A stretch of DNA of 64,000 bases, taken from Miscanthus floridulus (Eukaryota; Streptophyta; Magnoliopsida; Poales; Poaceae). The stretch is taken from positions 57,842,852 to 57,906,851 of the forward strand of contig NC_089584.1 of NCBI RefSeq assembly GCF_019320115.1. The letters are read 5' to 3'. Both the position numbers and the translations under genes were made by a program. This document shows, piece after piece, positions 10,603 through 20,548 of the stretch. Each line of letters opens with the position of its first letter. Position 1 is the first letter of the stretch. The notes under the pieces were generated by a model that made no database searches, was not told the origin of the DNA, and saw nothing but the letters and a program-made list of their open reading frames with translations.

Positions 10603-11987
10603 ACCACCGTCGTCGCCGTCGCTCCCATTTCTTCCCTCTGCTCTGCTCCGCCACCGCATAGCTCCGCCGCTCGCCGTTGGTCTCGTCGAGCCGCGTCAGT
10701 CGTTCCCAGCTACGTCAACGTGATCGCATTGGTCTTGCGCTCCTCCTCGACTTACTCACGTCGCTGGTGTTGGCCGGAATCGCCCGGCGTAACCCATCTT
10801 CCCCGTGACCGGTCGGAGCTCCGCCGCGACTGCCTCACCGTGGCCAGGCTGCTCCAGACCATCTCCGGCTGCACCGAGTCCGCCATCGTGATCGCAGTAA
10901 GCTCCTGAACGTGTTTATCACTTCGCTTCAGTCCCAACTGTACCATCACCATGTTTACGCCGTTCACCGACGTGCTCCGCCCGCCATGCCCGGTGTGGAG
11001 GTGTCTCCGGTGCACCTTATTCCGTTCTGATAGCCGAGTTCGATTCGTAGGAAGTAGAAGATCATGTAGGAGCAATCCGTAGCGTCGGAGAGTCATCACC
11101 GGCGCGTTTTGCTGGCCGGAGCTGGCCGCGCCGCCGTGCCTTGCTCGCTGTCGCTGACGCGTGGGGTCAGGCTGTCAGTGATGCTGAGGAAGAAGAACAG
11201 TGAGCCTTGTTTATTTTCTGATTTTGAATAGTGCAGAGATTTGGCAATTTTGTAGGAATTTATTTACACATTCAAAAATTCTGAAAATTTTTGTGTAGCT
11301 TCTGTACATGTTCTAGTATGATTTAAAAATTTGAAACTTGGAATTTGAATAAATTTTTAATGTTCAAATATTTGGTCCATTAATTGAAAAATGCAATTTC
11401 CATGATTTTTGTAGGTCACTATATAACTCCAAAAATTATGAAATTTATTTTGGTACACTAATTTATCATGAGGAAGCTTACATAAAAATTTGAGCTTAAT
11501 TGGACAAAGTTTATTTTATACCTAATGTAGACTTAATTATTTATTTAATTATTTATTCATTTAATTAATGTTTAATCAATTAGGATTAGTTTGACTTTTG
11601 ATTTGATTGTTGACCTTGGGTCATTAACTTATAATGATCCTTAGTACCTTAATTAGTATTTGAACTAATATCTAATTTGTGATTAGTAAAGCTTAATGAC
11701 ATTTCATGTGATAACAAAATTCATTAACAAGCTAACTTGTCGAAACCCTAAGTGTTGATTAGTGTTGGATCTTGTTTTGGTCATGTTTTGTGACTAGTAG
11801 CGTTCCAAGATCCGTTAGGTCAAGTCACATGTGTGGTTCTTAATGATAGGATTTCAGGTTGGTTTTGTTGGCTTACAACTGTACCGCGAAATCAAATCGT
11901 TTGCGGGTGTTTTTACATTTTATGTACTGTGGAAGCATCATGTTTACATTATCATCATGTTAAAGCATATGTTATCATTTCGTGTAG

Positions 11988-12118
11988 AATCCGAGAACGA
12001 AACGATTCTAGTTGAGCAAGTTCTGGAAGAATCCCCGGTTGTCACGGGATTTGATAATTGTGGTCCTAATCCGGAACCGGAAATCGTCAACGAAGGCAAG
12101 CCCCGGTTTATGCATTAA
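11988..12118 (+). other. Exon-like acidic mini-ORF inside E4 5' LTR
   Basis: It follows an acceptor-like TTTCGTGTAG after a long AT-rich stretch and encodes ESENETILVEQVLEESP and onward to a stop at 12118. The same kind of peptide, in the same position after an acceptor-like AG, is present in the E3 and E5 LTRs. Its function is unknown. It may be a 5' exon or a conserved leader peptide. Confidence 0.5.
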
Positions 12119-13012
12119 GCCCTTACCTTGTTTACTTTGAAAAGTTATCACCTATGTTATTTATTGCATTAAGTTGTTTAATTCAAATGTTACCTACTTG
12201 ATGCATTACCTACCTTGATAATTGTTTACCATCCTTGAAGATGTTTTCGTTTATAAAGGCGTAGTGTGCTTAGTATGCTTTATGATAGGCTTTCAAAGCA
12301 AAAGTTTTGATACAATCAAAGATGGCATACTGGCCAAAGAAAGAAAGAATGTAGAATGAATTAGAGACTAGTCGGGTGACTTATCTTGAATGTTGGGTAA
12401 TGTTACCGACTATGTCGCTTAAAGGCCACTCATTGTGGATCTTCTGAACGAGACACTTTGTAGTACTGGTCACATACTCCGGTAAGCCTACTTCGGCTAA
12501 TCCGATACTAAGACGAATGCCCGCGCACTGGGAGTGGAGAGATGGCGGGAGTAGCGTGTACCCTCGTGGCTGGAATGTGGCCGGATTTGAGGTGTGCTGT
12601 ACTCTCGGGTGGCGTGGAGACGGCTTAGTATAGGAGGATCCTGTAGCGAGGTTGATATATGCAAGATTAAGTTCTACATATGTCGTGTGATAAGGAATCC
12701 CCAGCTGGGACCTGAATCAATTCGAATTGCCGGTGCTCCGCGGATATGGAGACTCGATTCATTACAGAAGCAATGTAGTACTGGTGAATTACTAAAATAT
12801 GAGAAAAAGAATGGAATGGGAAGGAATGGAATATGGGAAATGTATATTTAGTTGAGATAATGAACTAAAAGAACTTAGTGGTAAACTTGAAAATAGAATG
12901 AAGGATAGTAAGCTTTTGGCAAAGAACTTTTGAATCTTGTTACATCCTTACCTTGCCCCAAATCCCTGCATCTCTAAAGTATTACACCCCGTTACGTCGG
13001 GTTAGTCTTGTT

Positions 13013-13043
13013 GAGTACCTTTGTACTCAGGGTTTGTTAACCC
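13013..13043 (+). promoter_or_regulatory. Paired hairpins near E4 5' LTR end
   Basis: GAGTACctttGTACTC (13013-13028) is followed by GGGTTtgttAACCC, then CTTGTTGCAGGTGAGT, which reads both as a splice acceptor and as a good donor. The first hairpin is conserved in the unrelated E3 LTR. Confidence 0.55.
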
Positions 13044-13488
13044 TTGTTGCAGGTGAGTCGCATGCGCAGGCTTGTTTTGGTCCCTGCTGCATGTCAGTGT
13101 TTGAAGTCAACGATGATGATGAGGAGTAATGAATGGCCTTTGGACAAGGCACTAGTTTGTTTGATAAATAAAGTTAATGTAATATTATCCCGCTACTATG
13201 GTTGTATAACACTTATGGTATTGTAAGTTTGAAAACAACTGGTTTGTAATTATGTTATCTTAAGACTTCCGCTATCTTTTACTCTGGTATATATTTGAAT
13301 AAACTGTTGTAATCTGCAATGACTGTGATTGGGATCCTGTTTGAAAAGAGAATCGTGGATGATTCGGGTCTCCCTAGGACACCCGACAGACCTATTGAGT
13401 TGTTGGGAACTCTTGTACGCTATCCGAGGTCTGTTAAGACAACGATAGGTGCATGTGGGCCCAATTTCTTAGGAGGTTCTGCCACAGC

Positions 13489-13500
13489 TGGTATCAGAGC
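13489..13500 (+). promoter_or_regulatory. E4 primer-binding site, initiator tRNA-Met
   Basis: TGGTATCAGAGC, 2 bp after the LTR end. This is the standard site complementary to the 3' end of initiator methionine tRNA that primes minus-strand DNA synthesis. Confidence 0.93.
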
Positions 13501-13874
13501 AGTTCCCATCTAAGATCATTGTAGGTTACTTTGGAAAACCTTCAAAATGATTTGGATCAATGAAAGTGAATATGATATTTTGAAAGTTCAATTTCTTTCT
13601 TCTTACCTATGATCTAGCCTCAATCCTGACTTATTTGAAAAGTTTGTGGCGGATAATATGATTAGGTTTGTCCTATGTAATATAAAAATCTAGTACTTAT
13701 GGTTATATTAATCTTTTGTACGTAGATTCGTAAGATCGATTCATGCATCATGCTTGAGCACATTGCATAATAATTCCCCTTAATAATGGTTGGGTAAGTA
13801 ATGTCAATCCCATTCTTGCTAACCTCCGTTATCCTCAAGCTATTCTTATAGTCCTACCCTAAATTCTTCAGGCT
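13501..13874 (+). other. E4 leader with splice acceptor before ORF1
   Basis: Non-coding leader. It ends in CTACCCTAAATTCTTCAG with its AG at 13870-13871, three bases before the ORF1 ATG. A branch-site-like TTGCTAAC lies about 50 bp upstream. This suggests a spliced mRNA that delivers ribosomes to ORF1. Confidence 0.5.
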
Positions 13875-14411
13875 ATGGCAAAGACCAAGAAAACCGCACG
13901 CAAGTCCACAGGACCTCATGGAGTCCCTCGTCACCAATTGGCACCAAGAAATCACGAGCTTGGTGAAGGAAGTTCCAAGAACCTAGGAGAGGAAGGATCT
14001 TCGAGCAACCCCGCCAACGTCGAGAACCTTAACAAGGAGCTCAACACTCTTCGTCGAGCTCATGCCAAAGACCGAGAAGAGCTGGCGGAAATGCAAAGGG
14101 GCATCACCATGACCATGGAGCTGCGGAATGAAGCCTGGACACGAGAAGATGCGGCCAATGAACGCGTCAATGAGTTGGAGTTCTACGTAGAGGACCTGGA
14201 GATGGACAATGCCATTCTTCACGAGAATGTCCATATGCTGTATGCTCAACTTCATCCTCCTCATGGGGATGGTGAAGTTACCGATGAAGAAATGATTGTA
14301 GCTCCAGGGGAAGTCGAGAATGAAGAAGAGGAGGAGGACCCTGAGGAGTTAGTGTACTTCTCAGATGAAGATGAGGTTTCGTCTGATACGGGCACGGATG
14401 CCGAAGACTGA
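13875..14411 (+). CDS. E4 ORF1: histone H3 tail-like, coiled-coil, acidic protein
   Basis: Intact 178-codon ORF upstream of Gag; function unknown. Residues 1-13 read MAKTKKTARKSTG, against MARTKQTARKSTG in histone H3. After a changed GK-A section, PRHQLA matches PRKQLA, so the segment around H3 K4, K9, S10 and T11 is reproduced. Residues about 49-127 are rich in heptad-spaced L, E, R and K and predict a coiled coil. Residues about 131-178 are strongly acidic (runs of E and D), like histone-chaperone tails. The start is fixed by the H3-like N-terminus and the acceptor-like CAG just upstream. The homologous ORF in E3 shares the acidic end but not the H3-like start. A role in chromatin targeting or in decoying H3-tail readers is inference only. 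Confidence 0.9.
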   Translation: MAKTKKTARKSTGPHGVPRHQLAPRNHELGEGSSKNLGEEGSSSNPANVENLNKELNTLRRAHAKDREELAEMQRGITMTMELRNEAWTREDAANERVNELEFYVEDLEMDNAILHENVHMLYAQLHPPHGDGEVTDEEMIVAPGEVENEEEEEDPEELVYFSDEDEVSSDTGTDAED

Positions 14412-14532
14412 AAGCTTGGAGTAGTAGTAGTTCCTTTACGGCTTTCCTAGAGAACCAGGGTTGTCTTGTGGGATGCAAGACATGTAATCTAAATAAGAAC
14501 CCTTTGTAGTATGCAACCTTTTAAAAGCTTTC

Positions 14533-14538
14533 AATAAA
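14533..14538 (+). terminator. AATAAA between ORF1 and Gag
   Basis: A canonical polyadenylation word 122 bp after the ORF1 stop and 33 bp before the Gag start. It could end an ORF1-only transcript. No experimental support is visible in sequence. Confidence 0.4.
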
Positions 14539-14570
14539 GAATAATGTAAGTAAATGTGTTTCTCTAACAG

Positions 14571-15782
14571 ATGCCTCGTCCTATCACCCAAACTGGTGCT
14601 AGTGGCTCGCACGACGATGATGAGTGCCCAAATCCTCCACCTATGCCCTCGACTATGGCAGATGCCATAGCCGCACTTGTCAACGCAACGGCAGAGAATG
14701 CTAGGCTGCTAAGGGAGTTGGCACAGAACCAGCAGGCACCATACCCTAATCGTGGCCGTCGCAATAATGGAAACGACGAGTCAACTTATGTGGATTTTAC
14801 TGACACACGTCCGCCTGTATTCTCTAAGGCAGACGAACCTTTAGAAGCTGATGATTGGCTTAGGACAATAGAGCAAAAGTTCGAGCTAATCCATTGTACT
14901 GAGGTTCAAAAACCAAGGTTTGCGGCACAGCAACTCCGAGGAGCTGCTGGTGCCTGGTGGGCAAATTTGGTAGCAGTACAGCCCGCTGGTCACCAAATCA
15001 ACTGGAGGGAGTTCAAGGATGCCTTCAGGGCACATTATATTCCGGATGGTGTGATGACCATGAAGTTAGAAGAGTTCTTGGCTCTTAAGCAAGGGGAGTA
15101 CCCAGTGATGCAGTATGTTGGGCGTTTCAACCACCTGTCTCAGTATGCTATTGAGTATGTCAATACGGACAGGAAGAAAAAGAATCATTTTCTTCGAGGC
15201 TTGAACACTAAACTTCAGACAATGATGGCAGCCTGTGGTAATGCAACTTACCATGAAACAATCAACATTGCTATCGCTTCGGAAGAAAATTACCGCCGAC
15301 ACAAGGAGGCGAAGAAGAGGAAAATATTTGCTTCCGGATCATCAAGTGGCAAGCGTCAGAAGATAGTATACCATCCTCAGAATCATGGCCGTACGCCATT
15401 CCGCCCACAACAAGGCCAAAGCAGGCAACAAATCTTTATTCGCCCTGCAACTAATACACCTTATACACATCAAACACCACAGCAGCAGAACAATGCCAAT
15501 GCAAACCGCAATGCTACTCCTCAGAATCACAATTTTCCATGCTATAATTGTGGTAAACCCGGGCATTTTTCCCGAGAATGTCCGTATCCTAGGAAAAACA
15601 ATTCTGATGCAACCAAAGCCCCTGTTATTCAAGCTCCAAATCAGTACAAGGGCAGTGCTCAGAACCATCAAAAGGGTCCGGCTGAGAAGAAAACTGGAAG
15701 GGTATTCTATACGCAAGTGGAATCTATTCCAGAATGGAAAACCCCCTCGCTCGTCTTTTTGAATAAAGTTTTAAAGTGTTAG
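14571..15782 (+). CDS. gag: E4 Gag (capsid-nucleocapsid), intact, without pol
   Basis: 403 codons. Gag forms the cytoplasmic virus-like particle that packages element RNA. Residues about 75-240 are a retrotransposon Gag domain (DDWLRTIEQKFELIHC, FAAQQLRGAAGAWW, WREFKDAFRAHYIP, FNHLSQYA). Residues about 250-320 are basic and Q/N-rich. Residues 324-337 are a CCHC zinc knuckle (CYNCGKPGHFSREC) that binds RNA. The ATG sits directly after GTGTTTCTCTAACAG, a strong splice-acceptor-like site, and is in the same frame as ORF1 but separated by stops. It ends in GRVFYTQVESIPEWKT plus an unrelated tail, just where a protease would normally follow. Lineage is Tekay-like chromovirus by motif recall. Confidence 0.95.
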   Translation: MPRPITQTGASGSHDDDECPNPPPMPSTMADAIAALVNATAENARLLRELAQNQQAPYPNRGRRNNGNDESTYVDFTDTRPPVFSKADEPLEADDWLRTIEQKFELIHCTEVQKPRFAAQQLRGAAGAWWANLVAVQPAGHQINWREFKDAFRAHYIPDGVMTMKLEEFLALKQGEYPVMQYVGRFNHLSQYAIEYVNTDRKKKNHFLRGLNTKLQTMMAACGNATYHETINIAIASEENYRRHKEAKKRKIFASGSSSGKRQKIVYHPQNHGRTPFRPQQGQSRQQIFIRPATNTPYTHQTPQQQNNANANRNATPQNHNFPCYNCGKPGHFSRECPYPRKNNSDATKAPVIQAPNQYKGSAQNHQKGPAEKKTGRVFYTQVESIPEWKTPSLVFLNKVLKC

Positions 15783-15845
15783 CTTGACACATTTCCTTTT
15801 CCATTACTTAGCCTTAAGTTTTAAATCTCGGGACGAGATTTCTTT

Positions 15846-15858
15846 AAGGGGGAAGGGT
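15846..15858 (+). promoter_or_regulatory. E4 polypurine tract
   Basis: AAGGGGGAAGGGT immediately before the 3' LTR; primes plus-strand DNA synthesis in LTR retrotransposons. Confidence 0.9.
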
Positions 15859-18800
15859 TGTAACACCTCTGGTGTTTTGACCTAATACTACAATTTGACA
15901 TGTCATCATGTGCATTGCAAAGCATTCATTTAGTATAAAGTTTTGAATGCATTCACTAAATAAGGTTTATTTCATAATGTTGTTATTTCATGTGATGTGT
16001 TTTAAAAACCCTAAATACAGATCATGACCACAGGGGTTAAATTTCATGTGATCATGTGAGGTCATATGTCCTTTGACTCAAATAACCCTAATGGGCCATG
16101 TTACTGGTCAAAAATCAAAATCTAAGTAAAAGGAAGCCAAATCAAATTTGAATTCACATTCAAATTATAAAAGTCCTTTTTGCCCCTTTTTACTAATTCA
16201 AAATCCATGAGGAATTTGGGGTTGAGGTAAAAAGCAAAGTTGGAGATTATTTTATAAGGATCAACTTTGGTATTCAAAGTTTTTCAAGTTGCATACAAAA
16301 TTTGGAGTAATTTTGAAATGATTCAAATCTGTAAATGTACCCCAAATGTGAAATTCAAAATGGAGGTAGAATTTGAAAATGTTTCTTAAATCAAAGTTGT
16401 AGTACTTGAAAAGTTGAGCAACTTTCATTTTTGGAGATTTTCAACTTCTTTTGAAGATTTGAGAGTAATTTGAGAAATGGACGCAATGGCAGTTTTGTAA
16501 ATTTTTCAAAATTTCACCTCCACCTCACTGCTCACCGCCGTCGACACGCAGTCAGCTTGCCGCCGCCCTTCTTCGCCGCTTTCACGCGCGGTGACACGCC
16601 GTTGTCACCGTGGCGAGTCCGCCCGTGCGTTGGCGACACCGTACGCCTCCTTCCGGGCTATAAATAACCACCGTCGTCGCCGTCGCTCCCATTTCTTCCC
16701 TCTGCTCTGCTCCGCCACCGCATAGCTCCGCCGCTCGCCGTTGGTCTCGTCGAGCCGCGTCAGTCGTTCCCAGCTACGTCAACGTGATCGCATTGGTCTT
16801 GCGCTCCTCCTCGACTTACTCACGTCGCTGGTGTTGGCCGGAATCGCCCGGCGTAACCCATCTTCCCCGTGACCGGTCGGAGCTCCGCCGCGACTGCCTC
16901 ACCGTGGCCAGGCTGCTCCAGACCATCTCCGGCTGCACCGAGTCCGCCATCGTGATCGCAGTAAGCTCCTGAACGTGTTTATCACTTCGCTTCAGTCCCT
17001 ACTGTACCATCACCGTGTTTACGCCGTTCACCGACGTGCTCCGCCCGCCATGCCCGGTGTGGAGGTGTCTCCGGTGCACCTTATTCCGTTCTGATAGCCG
17101 AGTTCGATTCGTAGGAAGTAGAAGATCATGTAGGAGCAATCCGTAGCGTCGGAGAGTCATCACCGGCGCGTTTTGCTGGCCGGAGCTGGCCGCGCCGCCG
17201 TGCCTTGCTCGCTGTCGCTGACGCGTGGGGTCAGGCTGTCAGTGATGCTGAGGAAGAAGAACAGTGAGCCTTGTTTATTTTCTGATTTTGAATAGTGCAG
17301 AGATTTGGCAATTTTGTAGGAATTTATTTACACATTCAAAAATTCTGAAAATTTTTGTGTAGCTTCTGTACATGTTCTAGTATGATTTAAAAATTTGAAA
17401 CTTGGAATTTGAATAAATTTTTAATGTTCAAATATTTGGTCCATTAATTGAAAAATGCAATTTCCATGATTTTTGTAGGTCACTATATAACTCCAAAAAT
17501 TATGAAATTTATTTTGGTACACTAATTTATCATGAGGAAGCTTACATAAAAATTTGAGCTTAATTGGACAAAGTTTATTTTATACCTAATGTAGACTTAA
17601 TTATTTATTTAATTATTTATTCATTTAATTAATGTTTAATCAATTAGGATTAGTTTGACTTTTGATTTGATTGTTGACCTTGGGTCATTAACTTATAATG
17701 ATCCTTAGTACCTTAATTAGTATTTGAACTAATATCTAATTTGTGATTAGTAAAGCTTAATGACATTTCATGTGATAACAAAATTCATTAACAAGCTAAC
17801 TTGTCGAAACCCTAAGTGTTGATTAGTGTTGGATCTTGTTTTGGTCATGTTTTGTGACTAGTAGCATTCCAAGATCCGTTAGGTCAAGTCACATGTGTGG
17901 TTCTTAATGATAGGATTTCAGGTTGGTTTTGTTGGCTTACAACTGTACCGCGAAATCAAATCGTTTGCGGGTGTTTTTACATTTTATGTACTGTGGAAGC
18001 ATCATGTTTACATTATCATCATGTTAAAGCATATGTTATCATTTCGTGTAGAATCCGAGAACGAAACGATTCTAGTTGAGCAAGTTCTGGAAGAATCCCC
18101 GGTTGTCACGGGATTTGATAATTGTGGTCCTAATCCGGAACCGGAAATCGTCAACGAAGGCAAGCCCCGGTTTATGCATTAAGCCCTTACCTTGTTTACT
18201 TTGAAAAGTTATCACCTATGTTATTTATTGCATTAAGTTGTTTAATTCAAATGTTACCTACTTGATGCATTACCTACCTTGATAATTGTTTACCATCCTT
18301 GAAGATGTTTTCGTTTATAAAGGCGTAGTGTGCTTAGTATGCTTTATGATAGGCTTTCAAAGCAAAAGTTTTGATACAATCAAAGATGGCATACTGGCCA
18401 AAGAAAGAAAGAATGTAGAATGAATTAGAGACTAGTCGGGTGACTTATCTTGAATGTTGGGTAATGTTACCGACTATGTCGCTTAAAGGCCACTCATTGT
18501 GGATCTTCTGAACGAGACACTTTGTAGTACTGGTCACATACTCCGGTAAGCCTACTTCGGCTAATCCGATACTAAGACGAATGCCCGCGCACTGGGAGTG
18601 GAGAGATGGCGGGAGTAGCGTGTACCCTCGTGGCTGGAATGTGGCCGGATTTGAGGTGTGCTGTACTCTCGGGTGGCGTGGAGACGGCTTAGTATAGGAG
18701 GATCCTGTAGCGAGGTTGATATATGCAAGATTAAGTTCTACATATGTCGTGTGATAAGGAATCCCCAGCTGGGACCTGAATCAATTCGAATTGCCGGTGC

Positions 18801-19550
18801 TCCGCGGATATGGAGACTCGATTCATTACAGAAGCAATGTAGTACTGGTGAATTACTAAAATATGAGAAAAAGAATGGAATGGGAAGGAATGGAATATGG
18901 GAAATGTATATTTAGTTGAGATAATGAACTAAAAGAACTTAGTGGTAAACTTGAAAATAGAATGAAGGATAGTAAGCTTTTGGCAAAGAACTTTTGAATC
19001 TTGTTACATCCTTACCTTGCCCCAAATCCCTGCATCTCTAAAGTATTACACCCCGTTACGTCGGGTTAGTCTTGTTGAGTACCTTTGTACTCAGGGTTTG
19101 TTAACCCTTGTTGCAGGTGAGTCGCATGCGCAGGCTTGTTTTGGTCCCTGCTGCATGTCAGTGTTTGAAGTCAACGATGATGATGAGGAGTAATGAATGG
19201 CCTTTGGACAAGGCACTAGTTTGTTTGATAAATAAAGTTAATGTAATATTATCCCGCTACTATGGTTGTATAACACTTATGGTATTGTAAGTTTGAAAAC
19301 AACTGGTTTGTAATTATGTTATCTTAAGACTTCCGCTATCTTTTACTCTGGTATATATTTGAATAAACTGTTGTAATCTGCAATGACTGTGATTGGGATC
19401 CTGTTTGAAAAGAGAATCGTGGATGATTCGGGTCTCCCTAGGACACCCGACAGACCTATTGAGTTGTTGGGAACTCTTGTACGCTATCCGAGGTCTGTTA
19501 AGACAACGATAGGTGCATGTGGGCCCAATTTCTTAGGAGGTTCTGCCACA
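15859..19550 (+). repeat. E4 3' LTR, 3692 bp
   Basis: Same length and ends as the 5' LTR, with the same TATA box (16659-16666), acidic mini-ORF (18052-18182) and hairpins (19077-19107). It is followed by the TSD GGTGG. Confidence 0.95.
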
Positions 19551-19555
19551 GGTGG

Positions 19556-20141
19556 CTCACTTAGCGGCTTGCTTGATGACTGGCACTAGAGTCCGAGAGG
19601 GTCCGCCTATTTGTTTGCACGTGGTGCTTGGGTCTTGCTATTGAAAGCTGTTGTCTGAGAAGCACGTGGAGACGTGAGCTAGGCTGATGGAGTCAACCCG
19701 CGTGCATGCATGTGCCCTTGTAGATTCGTACTTGCATAGTTGCATGCATGCAGATCCTGTATAAGCACATGCAAGCTAAACGGTTGCAAAGGAATCAAGA
19801 CAAGTCAAGTTTATCCTCCGGCTTTGCTCTGAGACTCGTGATTGGATTGGAACTCAGATCGATAGCATCAAATGAGTCCCGTCATACATGGGTGAAAACG
19901 CTGCCTGCCAGAAATTGAGTGGTTGCGGATTCAATCTCACCAACTAGTGGTCCGCTGGTGGGTCGATTGGTTGCTACAAGTGCAACGGCACCTTGACTTG
20001 GCGACGCGTGTTGCTTGGTTATGCGCCATGATTGTCAAAGGACATCGACACGATTAGCCAAGTTGCCATGAAGGATGTTGATCTTGAGATCCCATCTGGC
20101 CTGCCATGGATCAAGCGCACGCCCCTACCTGGCATGCCAAC
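19556..20141 (-). other. E2 internal region, 5' side, with primer site
   Basis: Continuation of E2 beyond E4; non-coding. On the minus strand the bases next to the LTR read GTTGGCATGCCAGGTAGGGG, the primer-binding region typical of grass Tat-like elements. Confidence 0.6.
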
Positions 20142-20543
20142 TGTCGATAAAAGATGTTTGGTAGTCCACCGAGGGGTATCTTGTGATGGTAGATTTATCG
20201 TTGGAGGTGCGCATGATCAGGAACCGGATGGTGACATAGGGCACAGAGACAGCGATTTAGATAGGTTCGGGCAGTCTGATCGACATAATACCCTATGTCC
20301 TGTGTCTTTGTTGTATTGTATTGAGATGTAGTAGATAGATCTTGTCCGCTAGGGGACCCCTGCCTCTCTTTATATAGTCTGGAGTGACAGGGTTATAAGT
20401 AAAGTATCCTATTTGGTACTATACAATGTCTTGCGGTGCACGCCGAGCAGCGCTGTGCACGTCTTGATCTTGTGGGTCAGGCCACCTCTGATGGTGTAGC
20501 CCATATCTTATCTTGTGGATACCAAGGGCCATACCCCCCCATA
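20142..20543 (-). repeat. E2 5' LTR
   Basis: About 402 bp; matches 7297-7696. A TATA-like word lies on the minus strand at about 20369-20376. Its outer end reads CCCATA rather than CCCACA on the plus strand, so the TG start is mutated to TA. Confidence 0.85.
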
Positions 20544-20548
20544 GTCCC

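Larger units (their letters stand above)
9795..13486 (+). repeat. E4 5' LTR, 3692 bp
   Basis: TGTAACACC...TCTGCCACA. Comparison with the other LTR at offset 6064 shows about three substitutions that I could see (two near 10940-10955, one near 11803). It contains a TATA box, a GC-rich leader at about 10440-11170, an AT-rich intron-like stretch (11210-11985), a short acidic ORF and paired hairpins near 13013-13043. The small ORFs in its GC-rich part are not supported as genes. Confidence 0.95.
9795..19550 (+). mobile_element. E4: young non-autonomous Tekay-like LTR retrotransposon (LARD-like)
   Basis: Complete 9756-bp element: 3692-bp LTR, 2372-bp interior, 3692-bp LTR, with a perfect TSD GGTGG (9790-9794 and 19551-19555). 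The interior has a tRNA-Met primer site 2 bp after the LTR, ORF1, Gag and a polypurine tract. Protease, RT, RNase H and integrase are wholly absent. The last coding phrase (GRVFYTQVESIPEWKT) is where the protease of autonomous relatives would begin, so pol was removed by one internal deletion. The LTRs are almost identical, implying a recent insertion helped by an autonomous Tekay-type element elsewhere. Confidence 0.95.
7297..20543 (-). mobile_element. E2: non-autonomous Tat-like element inserted in E1 LTR
   Basis: Two about 400-bp repeats (7297-7696 and 20142-20543) lie between GTCCC (7292-7296) and GTCCC (20544-20548), a perfect 5-bp TSD. On the minus strand the element starts at 20543. 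A primer-site-like stretch GTTGGCATGCCAGGTAGGGG follows its first LTR. Before the last LTR the sequence is GGCTCGGGGACTAGC. Without the nested E4 it is about 3.5 kb and has no gag or pol, so it must move in trans. Its LTRs differ at roughly 10 percent of sites, mostly transitions. Confidence 0.87.

Noticed and set aside
10406..12851. Small ORFs in the GC-rich and central parts of the E4 LTR (also 16470-18915)
   Set aside because: They are duplicated only because the LTR is duplicated. They lack motifs and conservation in the other LTRs, except for the acidic mini-ORF reported separately.
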